Position numbers and translations under genes: made by a program. From the NCBI GenBank assembly GCA_964564285.1, contig CAZMBZ010000047.1, positions 1-21,210 on the forward strand: a DNA stretch of 21,210 nucleotides, written 5' to 3'. This DNA is from JAUWQU01 sp964564285. GTDB taxonomy: Bacteria > Planctomycetota > Phycisphaerae > SM23-33. Each line of letters opens with the position of its first letter. Position 1 is the first letter of the stretch. This document shows positions 14,592 through 21,210 of the stretch, in pieces. The notes under the pieces are model-generated. The model was not told where the DNA came from, made no database searches, and saw only the letters and a list, made by a program, of their open reading frames with translations.

Positions 14592-15161
14592 ATGAGAAGA
14601 TTGCTGGTTCTTTCACTGGCGGCCCTGGCCTTGGTTGGTTGCGACAAGGGGGAGGTGGCAAAAGCCAAGAAGACCGCCAAGGAGGCCGCATCCAAGCTAT
14701 CGCAGGAATATGAAGAATCGAAGGTCCTGGCCCAGGCGAGAGAACTGATGGCCGCCGTCGACTCGCGCGATCTGGACGGCCTGAAGCGACTGTGTGTCGA
14801 CCAGGTGGAAGGGGACTACAAGGTCATCATGAGTTGCTACTACAATGCCTTTGTCATCGAAAACGATCAGGGCGCGGAACCCGCACGCAAATACCTGGCC
14901 GATGAGATGAAGGCCGAAGGCATTTCTCCCGCCAAGGCCAAGGCCCTTGGAGCCCTCAATGCGTACTTCATCGAAAAGGGCAGCTTGCGTACAAGAGAAG
15001 TCGCCGGACTTGTCTTGATAATCGCATTGGAGGCCAAGTTCCCGCACCGGGGCGGAGTTCTTGGCGGCATAGTGGCAGAGAAGTTGGGGTTGATAAACCT
15101 GCCCAGGTCGGCAACCCAGCCAGCAAGCAAGGACAGTTCCCAACCTGCCCTCGGCAGTTGA
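14592..15161 (+). CDS. Small secreted lipoprotein of unknown function
   Basis: This 189-residue protein starts at ATG 14592, with AGGTG 6 nt upstream. Residues 1-16 are a lipoprotein signal peptide (RRLLVLSLAALA) and LVGC (14-17) is the lipobox, so Cys17 should be lipidated and the protein membrane-anchored. A lysine/alanine/glutamate-rich helix follows (20-52), probably a coiled coil. The remainder (about 53-165) is mixed helical, with LMAAVDSRDLDGLKRLCVDQ resembling a ruler or nuclear-transport-factor-like start, and I do not recognise the family. The C-terminal tail is Ser/Gln/Pro-rich. The frame is open further upstream to 14523, but that part lies in the repeated leader and lacks a signal sequence. 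It precedes the GAF-HlyD gene and has a copy of the same leader; a shared envelope role is possible. Confidence 0.75.
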   Translation: MRRLLVLSLAALALVGCDKGEVAKAKKTAKEAASKLSQEYEESKVLAQARELMAAVDSRDLDGLKRLCVDQVEGDYKVIMSCYYNAFVIENDQGAEPARKYLADEMKAEGISPAKAKALGALNAYFIEKGSLRTREVAGLVLIIALEAKFPHRGGVLGGIVAEKLGLINLPRSATQPASKDSSQPALGS

Positions 15162-15236
15162 AAGGCAGCGTTCAACTCTGAAGCACGCCGGATTCCATGG
15201 GCTCCGCCCCCAATCGTCAGCAGCCATGGGTGCCGG

Positions 15237-15348
15237 CGTTTTCCCTTTTCGCGGGCGTTGCGTACGGGTAGGCTGATGGGTTGTGGCGGCACTGGCTGGA
15301 TGGGATGGTGGCGTGTTTTGCATTTTTCGCATTTGCCCGGCCGGGCGC
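15237..15348 (+). repeat. Duplicated leader sequence, copy B (before the GAF-HlyD gene)
   Basis: This is the second copy of the leader at 14435-14571. The final part, from gggatggtggcgt through GCATTTTTCGCATTTGC to gccgggcgc, is the best conserved. The copy is about 25 bp shorter than copy A because the middle segment differs. It lies 175 bp upstream of the chosen start of the GAF-HlyD gene. Confidence 0.7.
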
Positions 15349-15364
15349 TGGCCTTCGGCCTGGG

Positions 15365-15505
15365 CGGGACGATGACGAGAACGACGACGATGACAAGGAC
15401 GATACCCGGGACGAGGATGATGACCGGAAGGCGGACGACGGCAACGGCAGGCAGGCCTTTTCCTACTACTACCTATTACCTACTACCTACTACCTTCTTC
15501 CAACG
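15365..15505 (+). repeat. Low-complexity tracts upstream of the GAF-HlyD gene
   Basis: Positions 15369-15445 are a GAC/GAT-rich run, and 15463-15500 is a tacctac-like microsatellite. In the frame of the downstream gene they would encode an Asp-rich stretch and YYYLLPTTYYLLPTT, and the frame is open back to 15281. There is no ribosome site or signal peptide for such an extension, so I treat them as non-coding, though an N-terminal extension cannot be excluded. Confidence 0.6.
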
Positions 15506-15523
15506 ACCTTCCGCCAGAAACCC

Positions 15524-17722
15524 ATGACCTCCAAACCGGCTGACAATACGACCGAGGCGACCAAGTCTCTCGCACCTGCGCGGGGGTTGGGGCTTGGTGA
15601 ACTGCTGGGCGAGCATTGCTCGCGGCTGGGGGCCGAGGGCGGGGCGATTTTGACGGTCGAGGCTGATGGGCAAATTGGCATTCCGGCGGTCTGGCCGACA
15701 CCCGGTCCCGGTGATGAGCCGCCGGACTGGCTGACGGCTGCGCTTCGGGCGGCGGCGAGCGCGGGCGAGAGCGCGGTTGGGGTAACTACCCTACCGCTTC
15801 ATGAGGCTGGCGGGATGTACGGGGATCACCCTAGCCGTCACTTGGTTTTGGCACCCCTTCCGGGGGTCGGCGGAGGGTTGGCTGGGGCGCATTCTGGCGG
15901 TCCGGGCGCGGGTGGTGAAATTGCGCGCCAAACCAGCGAGCAAGATGGTTCCGATGGTGATTTCGCGCGTAAAACGAGCGCGCAAGGTGGCGTTGAGAGT
16001 GATTTCGAGCGCCAAACGAGCGTCCAAAAGGGTGAAAAAGGCGTTTCGGACGGCCTGGCCACGGGCGAAACGCGCGATTTTGCGGGCTCGACGAGTGCGC
16101 CGGGCCATGCCGGCGCAGGCAAAAAGGCCGGTTTTACTGGGGAAAAACGCGGTATTGACGGTCCGGCGGGCGGTTTGGGCGCTGCCGGGGCGCGTCGGCG
16201 GGCGTTTCTGGCGATGGCATTAACCGGCGAGGAGCCGGAAAAGCTGGCGAAAAAGGTGCTGGCCATGGGCGCGCGAGTGCCGGCCGGGCAGTTGTACGCG
16301 CTTCATCTGGCGGCGGAGAAGGCCCCGGCCGCGGCGCTGGCGCCGGCAATGGGGCTGCTGTCGGCGGTAAACGACCACGAACGGTTCATCGCGGCGGGCA
16401 TGGCGCTGTGCAACGAGGTCGCATCGGGGTTCCAGTGCGAGCGCGTAAGCCTCGGATTGCTGCGCGGGCGGTACGTACAACTGGCCGCAATGAGCCACAC
16501 GGAGAAGTTCAGCCGCAAAATGCAGATGGTTCAGCTCATCGAAGCGGTCATGGAAGAGTGCGCCGACCAGGATATCGAGGTGCTTGTGCCGGCCGAACCG
16601 TCGGCAGAGTACGCCTGCCGCGGCGCGCGCGAGCTTTCCGAGAGCGGAACGCCGCGTCTTGCGGTGCTAACGCTGCCCTTGCGGCGCGACGGGAAGGTAA
16701 TCGGCGCGGTTTGCATGGAGCGTTCGGGCGATATTCCTTTCTCGCCGGCGGAAGTTGAGACACTTCGGCTGGCGTGCGACCTGTGTACTGCGCGGCTGGC
16801 GGACCTTCGCCGGCGCGATCGGTGGGTCGGGGCGAAGCTGGCCGCGGGTTTGCGGTCGGGTTTTGGCGTGGTTTTGGGATCAAAACACACGTGGGCAAAG
16901 GTCGTGGTGCTGCTGGCCATCGCGGCCGGCGCGTATATGAGCGTTGCCACGGGCGACTACCGCATCGAAACGCCCTTCTCATTCCAGGCCACTCGCAAGC
17001 AAATCGTGCCATCTCCGTACGATGGGCAGGTGGAATCCGTCTCGGCCAGGCTCGGCGAACCGGTCAAAGCGGGCGATGTTCTGGCGTCACTTAAGACATT
17101 GCCCCTGCAAAGGAAGCTGGACCAGTCGCGAGCGGAGCTTTTCGAGCACCGCAAACACGCTGATGCGGCGCGTTCGGACAAGAAATGGGCCGAGGCCCAG
17201 ATGGCTGCGGCGCGGGCACGGCAACTTCAAGAGCAAATTTCGCTGCTGGACGAGCAGATAGCCGAGGCCACAGTGACCGCTCGCATAGACGGAACGGTGA
17301 TTCGCGGCGACCTGGAACGGTTCGTGGGGTCGTCAGTGGAGAAGGGACAAGTGCTATTCGAGATCGCATCGCTGGACAGCCTGCGGGCCGAAGTGCTCGT
17401 ACCCGAGGACCAGGTGGCAGATCTGCTGGCCGCAATGCGGGCCGGGAAGGTCCGCGCGACCCTCGCAGCGGAATCGTACCCGGATCGACCTATCGATGCC
17501 GTCATCGAACGAGTCCTGCCACTGGCGGAGAAAATCGACGGCGAGGTGGTCTTTCGCGTCCGCGCCCGGCTGGCGGCGAAACCCCAAGGCGAGCTAGACA
17601 GCCTGGACTGGATGCGCCCCGGCATGGAAGGCACGGCCCACGTATCGCTAGGCCGGCGCAAGCTGGCATGGATATGGTCCCGCCGACTGATAAACCGCCT
17701 GCGACTGTGGCTTTGGATGTAG
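15524..17722 (+). CDS. GAF-domain / HlyD membrane-fusion adaptor protein
   Basis: The chosen start, ATG 15524, gives 732 residues. Residues about 20-245 look like a degenerate GAF-type domain broken by a repetitive insert. About 280-430 is a clearer GAF domain (ERFIAAGMALCNEVASGFQC... LPLRRDGKVIGAVCMERSG). A single membrane segment is at about 458-473 (VVVLLAIAAGAYMS). After it comes an HlyD/RND-adaptor half: lipoyl strand IVPSPYDGQVESVSARLGEP (494-513), a coiled coil (about 525-582), second lipoyl strand ARIDGTVIRGDL (586-597), and a beta barrel to 710. It should span the inner membrane with a cytoplasmic GAF sensor and a periplasmic adaptor, an unusual fusion. It probably works with the M50-HlyD protein downstream. 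No clear ribosome site supports the start. Confidence 0.8.
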   Translation: MTSKPADNTTEATKSLAPARGLGLGELLGEHCSRLGAEGGAILTVEADGQIGIPAVWPTPGPGDEPPDWLTAALRAAASAGESAVGVTTLPLHEAGGMYGDHPSRHLVLAPLPGVGGGLAGAHSGGPGAGGEIARQTSEQDGSDGDFARKTSAQGGVESDFERQTSVQKGEKGVSDGLATGETRDFAGSTSAPGHAGAGKKAGFTGEKRGIDGPAGGLGAAGARRRAFLAMALTGEEPEKLAKKVLAMGARVPAGQLYALHLAAEKAPAAALAPAMGLLSAVNDHERFIAAGMALCNEVASGFQCERVSLGLLRGRYVQLAAMSHTEKFSRKMQMVQLIEAVMEECADQDIEVLVPAEPSAEYACRGARELSESGTPRLAVLTLPLRRDGKVIGAVCMERSGDIPFSPAEVETLRLACDLCTARLADLRRRDRWVGAKLAAGLRSGFGVVLGSKHTWAKVVVLLAIAAGAYMSVATGDYRIETPFSFQATRKQIVPSPYDGQVESVSARLGEPVKAGDVLASLKTLPLQRKLDQSRAELFEHRKHADAARSDKKWAEAQMAAARARQLQEQISLLDEQIAEATVTARIDGTVIRGDLERFVGSSVEKGQVLFEIASLDSLRAEVLVPEDQVADLLAAMRAGKVRATLAAESYPDRPIDAVIERVLPLAEKIDGEVVFRVRARLAAKPQGELDSLDWMRPGMEGTAHVSLGRRKLAWIWSRRLINRLRLWLWM
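15900..16110 (+). repeat. Degenerate 42-bp coding minisatellite
   Basis: Within the GAF-HlyD gene, three units of about 14 residues are visible: GEIARQTSEQDGS, GDFARKTSAQGGV and SDFERQTSVQKGE. A more decayed continuation follows (RDFAGSTSAPG). The nucleotide period is 42 bp. The array falls between LVLAPLPGVGG and ARRRAFLAMALTGEE, which would otherwise be adjacent strands of a GAF-like sheet. Confidence 0.65.
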
Positions 17723-17751
17723 AAGAAGAAGAAGAAGAAACAGAAGAAGCT

Positions 17752-18168
17752 GATTACCACAGAGACACTGAGGCGCTGAGAGAAATTGAAGAAGAAACGG
17801 ATGCAGAAACAAGACACAGAGACGAACAGATAAGGCCTGTTTCTTTTTGACCTCTGCGCCTCTGCGGCTCTGTGGTAATCCTAAATGAAGAAGCAGCAGA
17901 AACAGGATACGGAGACGAAGAGATAAGGCCTGTTTCTTTTTGACCTCTGCGCCTCTGCGGCTCTGTGGTAATCCTNNNNNNNNNNNNNNNNNNNNNNNNN
18001 NNNNNNNNNNNNNNNNNNNNNNNNNNNNNNNNNNNNNNNNNNNNNNNNNNNNNNNNNNNNNNNNNNNNNNNNNNNAAATGAAGAAGAAGCGGAAACAGGA
18101 TACGGAGACGAACAGATAAGGTCTGTTTCTTTTTGACCTCTGCGCCTCTGCGGCTCTGTGGTAATCCT
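17752..18168. repeat. 93-bp tandem repeat array with inverted arm, interrupted by an assembly gap
   Basis: Complete 93-bp units are at 17883-17975 and 18076-18168, and a diverged first unit ends at 17882. Each contains gaagaag-rich sequence, gaaacaggatacggagacga and gcctctgcggctctgtggta. The segment at 17752-17782 (gattaccacagag...) is an inverted version of the unit's right end (ctctgtggtaatc), so the first unit can fold into a long hairpin. The array lies in the space between the GAF-HlyD and M50 genes. Confidence 0.85.
17976..18075. other. Assembly gap of 100 N
   Basis: Exactly 100 N, the conventional placeholder for a gap of unknown size. It is bounded on both sides by complete 93-bp repeat units in phase. 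The real array is probably longer or shorter than drawn, and its copy number is unknown. Confidence 0.98.
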
Positions 18169-18185
18169 TTTGTTTGCGGCAGATA

Positions 18186-20417
18186 ATGGCTGGAACTAAT
18201 CCTACATTCAGCGAATCGTGGTATCGCGTGGCTCACCTTCGGCCGCGGCTTCGAGCCACCGTGCAGACTCGCCGCCAGCACTTTCGCGGGCGGATATGGC
18301 ACATCGTCCAGGACCCGGTCAACAACAGTTTCTTCCGGCTTCACCCGGCGGCGTATCGGTTCATTGCGATGCTGGATGGCCGGCGAAGTGTCGCCGACGC
18401 ATGGCGGGCCTGCACGGCGACGATGGGCGACGACGCACTTACCCAACCCGAGGCCGTGCGGGTACTTGGGCAGCTTTACTCCGCCAATCTAATCCAGGCG
18501 GAACTGCCCCCGGATGCCGAAGGGCTTTTTCGGCGTCATCAGAAGCGCCGCGGGCGTGAGATTCGCAGTTGGCTGACCAACGTTCTCTTCCTCCGCGTAC
18601 CGATTTTCGACCCTGACCGACTGCTGGGCGTGCTTGGGTCCGTGGCGGGGTGGCTCTTCTCGCCGGTGGGTTTTGTGCTGTGGATTGCGATGTTGATCGC
18701 GGGCGTTTACATGGCGGTCGGGGCGTGGAGCGAGCTGTCCGGGCGCGCGGCGCAGATGTTCCAGGCTGATCGCCTCCTGCGAAATCTTCCAGCCCTGTAC
18801 GGAGCGTTTGTGCTGACGAAAGTCTTGCACGAGCTAGGCCACGGCCTGGCGTGCAAGCGATTCGGGCAGCTTTCGCGTGGCGGCGGCGAAGTTCACATAA
18901 TGGGTGTAATGTTCCTGATCTTCGCGCCCATGCCATACGTGGACGCCTCCAGCGCGTGGGGGCTGCGGAGCAAGCTCCACCGCACGATCGTCGGGGCGGC
19001 TGGGATGATGACCGAACTCGCCCTCGCTGCCGTTGCAGCCGTGACGTGGGTATGGACCGCCGACGCCACAAGCCCCTGGCAGCAAAGCCTGCACGCGGCG
19101 TGTTATTATGTGATGTTCATATCCAGCGTCGCGACGATCGTCTTCAACGCCAACCCGCTACTTCGGTTCGACGGCTACTACATTCTCTCGGACCTGCTGG
19201 AGATTCCCAACCTCGCCGAGCGGTCGCGGCAGTACGTTCTGTACCTCGTCAAGCGATACGCCTACGGAGTGCGAGGAGCGACAAACCCCGGCGCAGGCCG
19301 CGGCGAGAAGGCCTGGCTGGTGGGCTACGGCCTGGCGTCCACGGCATTTCGATTGTACATCTCCGTCCGGATTCTGCTGATGCTGGCCGAACGGTATCCA
19401 GTGATCGGCGCCGCCGTCGCAGCCGTGATGGCAATCGCCTGGCTGGTAATGCCGCTGGGGCGCTTCCTCAAGTACCTCGCCGTCGGGGGCGAACTGGCCC
19501 GAACGCGGGCGCGAGCCCTGGCCCTGACAGCCCTGGCCGCAGGGCCAATTGCGGTGGCACTGGCACTGCCAGACGCGCCGGACCGATGGCGGTTCGAGGG
19601 CGTCGCCGAACCGCTACGCGTGGCATACATTCACGCCGGGGCCGACGGATTCATCACCAGCGCTCTGCCCAATTCGGTGTGCGTGCAAGGCCCCGACGCC
19701 AACGAAAACGCCGGAGATGTGCTGCTGTCGGCCAGGAATCGCCAACTCGCCCAGGACGCCAACGACCTGAAGGCCGAGATGGAAATCACCGCCGCGAGGC
19801 GACGAATCGCCCAACTAGAAAGCGCCAAAGACCCCCACGACCTCGCCCTGGTGCAGGTGCTCGACACCGCGATGGCCAGCCTGAAAACCCAGCAGAGGCT
19901 CCTGAGTAAGGAACTGGCGAGCCTGACAGTCCGCACACCGCTGACCGGGCGATGGATATCCACCGAGGCAGATCACCTCGACGGAGTGTATCTCAAAAAG
20001 GGACAAAAGGTTGGAAAGGTCGTTACCATCGACCGCATCGTCATAATCGCCCCATGCCCCCATCGTCTTGCGGGCATGTTGCTGGCCGAGGTAAAACCCG
20101 AGGTTGAGGTCGAGATCCGCCTCGTCGGTGAGCCGTCGACCGTATTGCGCGGCAAATGGGAAATTCGCCCGGCCGGGGCAAGAGGCGAAGATGATCCGCC
20201 CATCCTTGCTTCGTCAATAAACCCCGATGCCACCGACGGACCAGGTCCCGACGGCGCAGCCTTCGAGCTTCGCGTAACTCCGCACGGCCCGGACACATCA
20301 CGAATCATGCCCGGGCAGTCCGTCGTGGTCCGAATAGAACTCCCGCCCCGGCCTGTCATCGCCCAGTGGTGGCGGTCGGTCAGGCAGATGGCCCAGCAGC
20401 GGTTCCGCATTTTCTGA
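18186..20417 (+). CDS. M50-family (site-2-protease-like) membrane protein with HlyD C-terminal half
   Basis: The 743-residue protein starts at ATG 18186 (a TTG at 18174 is in frame). Residues about 30-105 resemble PqqD-like winged helices (WHIVQDPVNNSFFRLHPAAY). From about 148 there are several membrane segments. HELGHG with His215, Glu216 and His219 is the zinc site, and NPLLRFDGYYILSD (323-336) supplies the third ligand, Asp329. After further membrane helices to about 460, the periplasmic end has a lipoyl/coiled-coil/barrel HlyD layout (about 470-720; coiled coil 515-580; TVRTPLTGRWISTEADHLDG). Proteins of this build occur with peptide export and maturation systems and with RND-like adaptors. 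Its partner is probably the GAF-HlyD protein just upstream, giving two adaptors on one machine. No ABC transporter or precursor peptide is seen in the window. Confidence 0.85.
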   Translation: MAGTNPTFSESWYRVAHLRPRLRATVQTRRQHFRGRIWHIVQDPVNNSFFRLHPAAYRFIAMLDGRRSVADAWRACTATMGDDALTQPEAVRVLGQLYSANLIQAELPPDAEGLFRRHQKRRGREIRSWLTNVLFLRVPIFDPDRLLGVLGSVAGWLFSPVGFVLWIAMLIAGVYMAVGAWSELSGRAAQMFQADRLLRNLPALYGAFVLTKVLHELGHGLACKRFGQLSRGGGEVHIMGVMFLIFAPMPYVDASSAWGLRSKLHRTIVGAAGMMTELALAAVAAVTWVWTADATSPWQQSLHAACYYVMFISSVATIVFNANPLLRFDGYYILSDLLEIPNLAERSRQYVLYLVKRYAYGVRGATNPGAGRGEKAWLVGYGLASTAFRLYISVRILLMLAERYPVIGAAVAAVMAIAWLVMPLGRFLKYLAVGGELARTRARALALTALAAGPIAVALALPDAPDRWRFEGVAEPLRVAYIHAGADGFITSALPNSVCVQGPDANENAGDVLLSARNRQLAQDANDLKAEMEITAARRRIAQLESAKDPHDLALVQVLDTAMASLKTQQRLLSKELASLTVRTPLTGRWISTEADHLDGVYLKKGQKVGKVVTIDRIVIIAPCPHRLAGMLLAEVKPEVEVEIRLVGEPSTVLRGKWEIRPAGARGEDDPPILASSINPDATDGPGPDGAAFELRVTPHGPDTSRIMPGQSVVVRIELPPRPVIAQWWRSVRQMAQQRFRIF

Positions 20418-20446
20418 CCGCCTGCCTGCGGGAGAATCGGTTATGC

Positions 20447-20467
20447 CACTGGCAGACTTTTTTTAAG
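20447..20467 (+). terminator. Weak candidate terminator after the M50 gene
   Basis: TGCC-act-GGCA followed two bases later by seven T. The stem is only 4 bp, so function is doubtful, but its place 30 bp after the stop codon is right. Confidence 0.35.
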
Positions 20468-20487
20468 AATCACTAAAATCATCTCCC

Positions 20488-20533
20488 AAAAAACAGCCGT
20501 CAGGCAAATTCTTCTGGATCGTGGCGGCTTTTT
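20488..20533 (+). terminator. Rho-independent terminator, possibly bidirectional
   Basis: AGCCGTCA (20495-20502) pairs with TGGCGGCT (20522-20529) as an 8-bp stem with one G-U pair and a 19-nt loop. A run of A precedes it and four T follow it, allowing termination in both directions. Confidence 0.5.
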
Positions 20534-20721
20534 CCCTGGCGGACAACTTGTTTACACCGGAAAGTGTCCCACTGGCATCTTTCGCATAACTTTTGCTTGA
20601 TTATGACCTTGCGCCACACACCCGCGCACAGGAATATTGAAGTGCGATAATCGGCCGGCCCCGCCTGCCGGGAATTGGGGCGAAATATACGATAAGGTCG
20701 CCCTTGAGGCAATTTTGAGGC

Positions 20722-20749
20722 TTGACGAATCGGCGATTTGAAGTACAAT
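20722..20749 (+). promoter_or_regulatory. Sigma-70 promoter of the secreted-protein gene
   Basis: TTGACG (20722-20727), a 16-nt spacer and TACAAT (20744-20749) are both one base from consensus. Transcription would start near 20756, leaving a leader of about 84 nt that contains a short GC hairpin (cgggccgctcagcccg, around 20780-20796). Confidence 0.65.
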
Positions 20750-20839
20750 GCAGTTGCTCAAGATGCCCTTGACGACAAGAACGGGCCGCTCAGCCCGCGG
20801 TCGGACAGGGAGACATATTTTAAGAGAGGAGAGTGCTCA

Positions 20840-21210
20840 ATGCTCAAGCACACGTTTGTATTAGGACTAGCGGTTGTCGGCATGATGTTGGCTTCTCCAT
20901 GCCAGGCTAAACTTATCAACGAAAACGCCGATGTTCTCTACCATCCATCGGGCCAACCCACTTCGGAACAAACACTTACCAACCAGATACAAGGTACGTC
21001 AGTCGCTGTGTCCGGTGCTCACTCGAACGACAAGCCGGTTCCTCCGCAACCGGAAGACTTCTTCGCCGACACGCACACGGTGGTATTCGGAGACCTTCTA
21101 ACTGGCCAAAGCGGCATCTTCGCCTTGGACCAGTTCAACCCAAACCGCACCCTGAACAACGACGGGACCACTGCAATCACCCACTTGCAGGGCGTGCTGC
21201 TCTATTTCAC
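20840..21210 (+). CDS. Secreted protein of unknown function, partial at the right edge
   Basis: ATG 20840 follows GGAGAG 6 nt upstream and a good promoter. The first 23 residues (MLKHTFVLGLAVVGMMLASP, then CQA) are a Sec signal peptide with probable cleavage after Ala23. The visible 123 codons run off the window. After a polar stretch there is FADTHTVVFGDLLTGQSGIF, then ALDQFNPNRTLNNDGTTAIT and HLQGVLLYF. The wording 'F-N-P-x-x-x-T-L ... L-x-G-V' is reminiscent of beta-rich extracellular domains that precede PEP-CTERM sorting tags (choice-anchor type), but the C-terminus needed to confirm this is missing. It is not obviously linked to the M50 system, being separated by terminators and its own promoter. 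Confidence 0.75.
   Translation, partial: MLKHTFVLGLAVVGMMLASPCQAKLINENADVLYHPSGQPTSEQTLTNQIQGTSVAVSGAHSNDKPVPPQPEDFFADTHTVVFGDLLTGQSGIFALDQFNPNRTLNNDGTTAITHLQGVLLYF

Larger units (their letters stand above)
20418..20720. other. Intergenic region after the M50 gene
   Basis: No convincing gene. A minus-strand frame at 20500-20748 (82 codons) has no motif or ribosome site. The region holds two possible terminators in its first 120 bp. Its right part is AT-richer than the flanking genes and leads into the promoter at 20722. Confidence 0.5.

Noticed and set aside
17752..18168. CRISPR array
   Set aside because: The 93-bp units are contiguous with no unique spacers, and no cas gene is present.
17754..18446. 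Minus-strand open frame through the 100-N gap
   Set aside because: It is built from tandem-repeat sequence and unknown bases and overlaps the N-terminus of the M50 gene; no protein motif.
20500..20748. 82-codon minus-strand frame with CERC and several Cys
   Set aside because: It has no ribosome site, no complete zinc-binding pattern, and overlaps a likely terminator and the promoter of the next gene.

Overview
The window is GC-rich, densely coded DNA from an environmental bacterium. A member of the Planctomycetota (Phycisphaerae-like) is my best guess. The reasons are the free-standing CoaB, the GAF-HlyD plus M50-HlyD exporter pair, many secreted or lipoprotein genes of unknown role, and several intergenic palindromic repeat families of a kind I associate with that phylum. 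This placement is inference; no rRNA or marker gene proves it. A run of exactly 100 N (17976-18075) shows the sequence is a scaffold.

Left part (1-8756): a glycosyltransferase cut by the left edge (-), a secreted alpha/beta hydrolase (+), a CoA-disulfide-reductase-like flavoenzyme (+), a BioB-like radical SAM enzyme (-) flanked by two direct copies of a 157-190 bp non-coding element, then a minus-strand housekeeping run transcribed coaB, dut, ftsK.

Accessory block (about 9090-14400): a two-gene plus-strand operon pairs a SIR2-like NADase-type protein with a 981-residue protein I do not recognise, and the two genes overlap by 11 nt. This looks like an anti-phage defence system with a sensor/effector split, and it is the most interesting locus here. 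Behind it, in opposite orientation, lies a hicA-hicB toxin-antitoxin operon with a perfect 19-bp operator palindrome containing its -10 box. Beyond hicA is a second, truncated copy of the last 378 bp of the large gene. It is colinear with no indels, about 85% identical in its first part, about 99% identical over a 97-bp block, and diverged again after that. The homology ends inside a palindromic repeat arm, so the locus records recombination around the toxin-antitoxin module.

Right part (14400-21210): a small lipoprotein and a GAF/HlyD membrane-fusion protein, each preceded by a copy of the same duplicated leader; a 93-bp tandem repeat interrupted by the assembly gap; an M50 (site-2-protease-like) protein with an N-terminal PqqD-like region and a C-terminal HlyD half; a 0.4-kb intergenic region with terminators and a good sigma-70 promoter; and the start of a secreted protein cut by the right edge. 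The GAF-HlyD and M50-HlyD proteins probably form one envelope export or processing machine.
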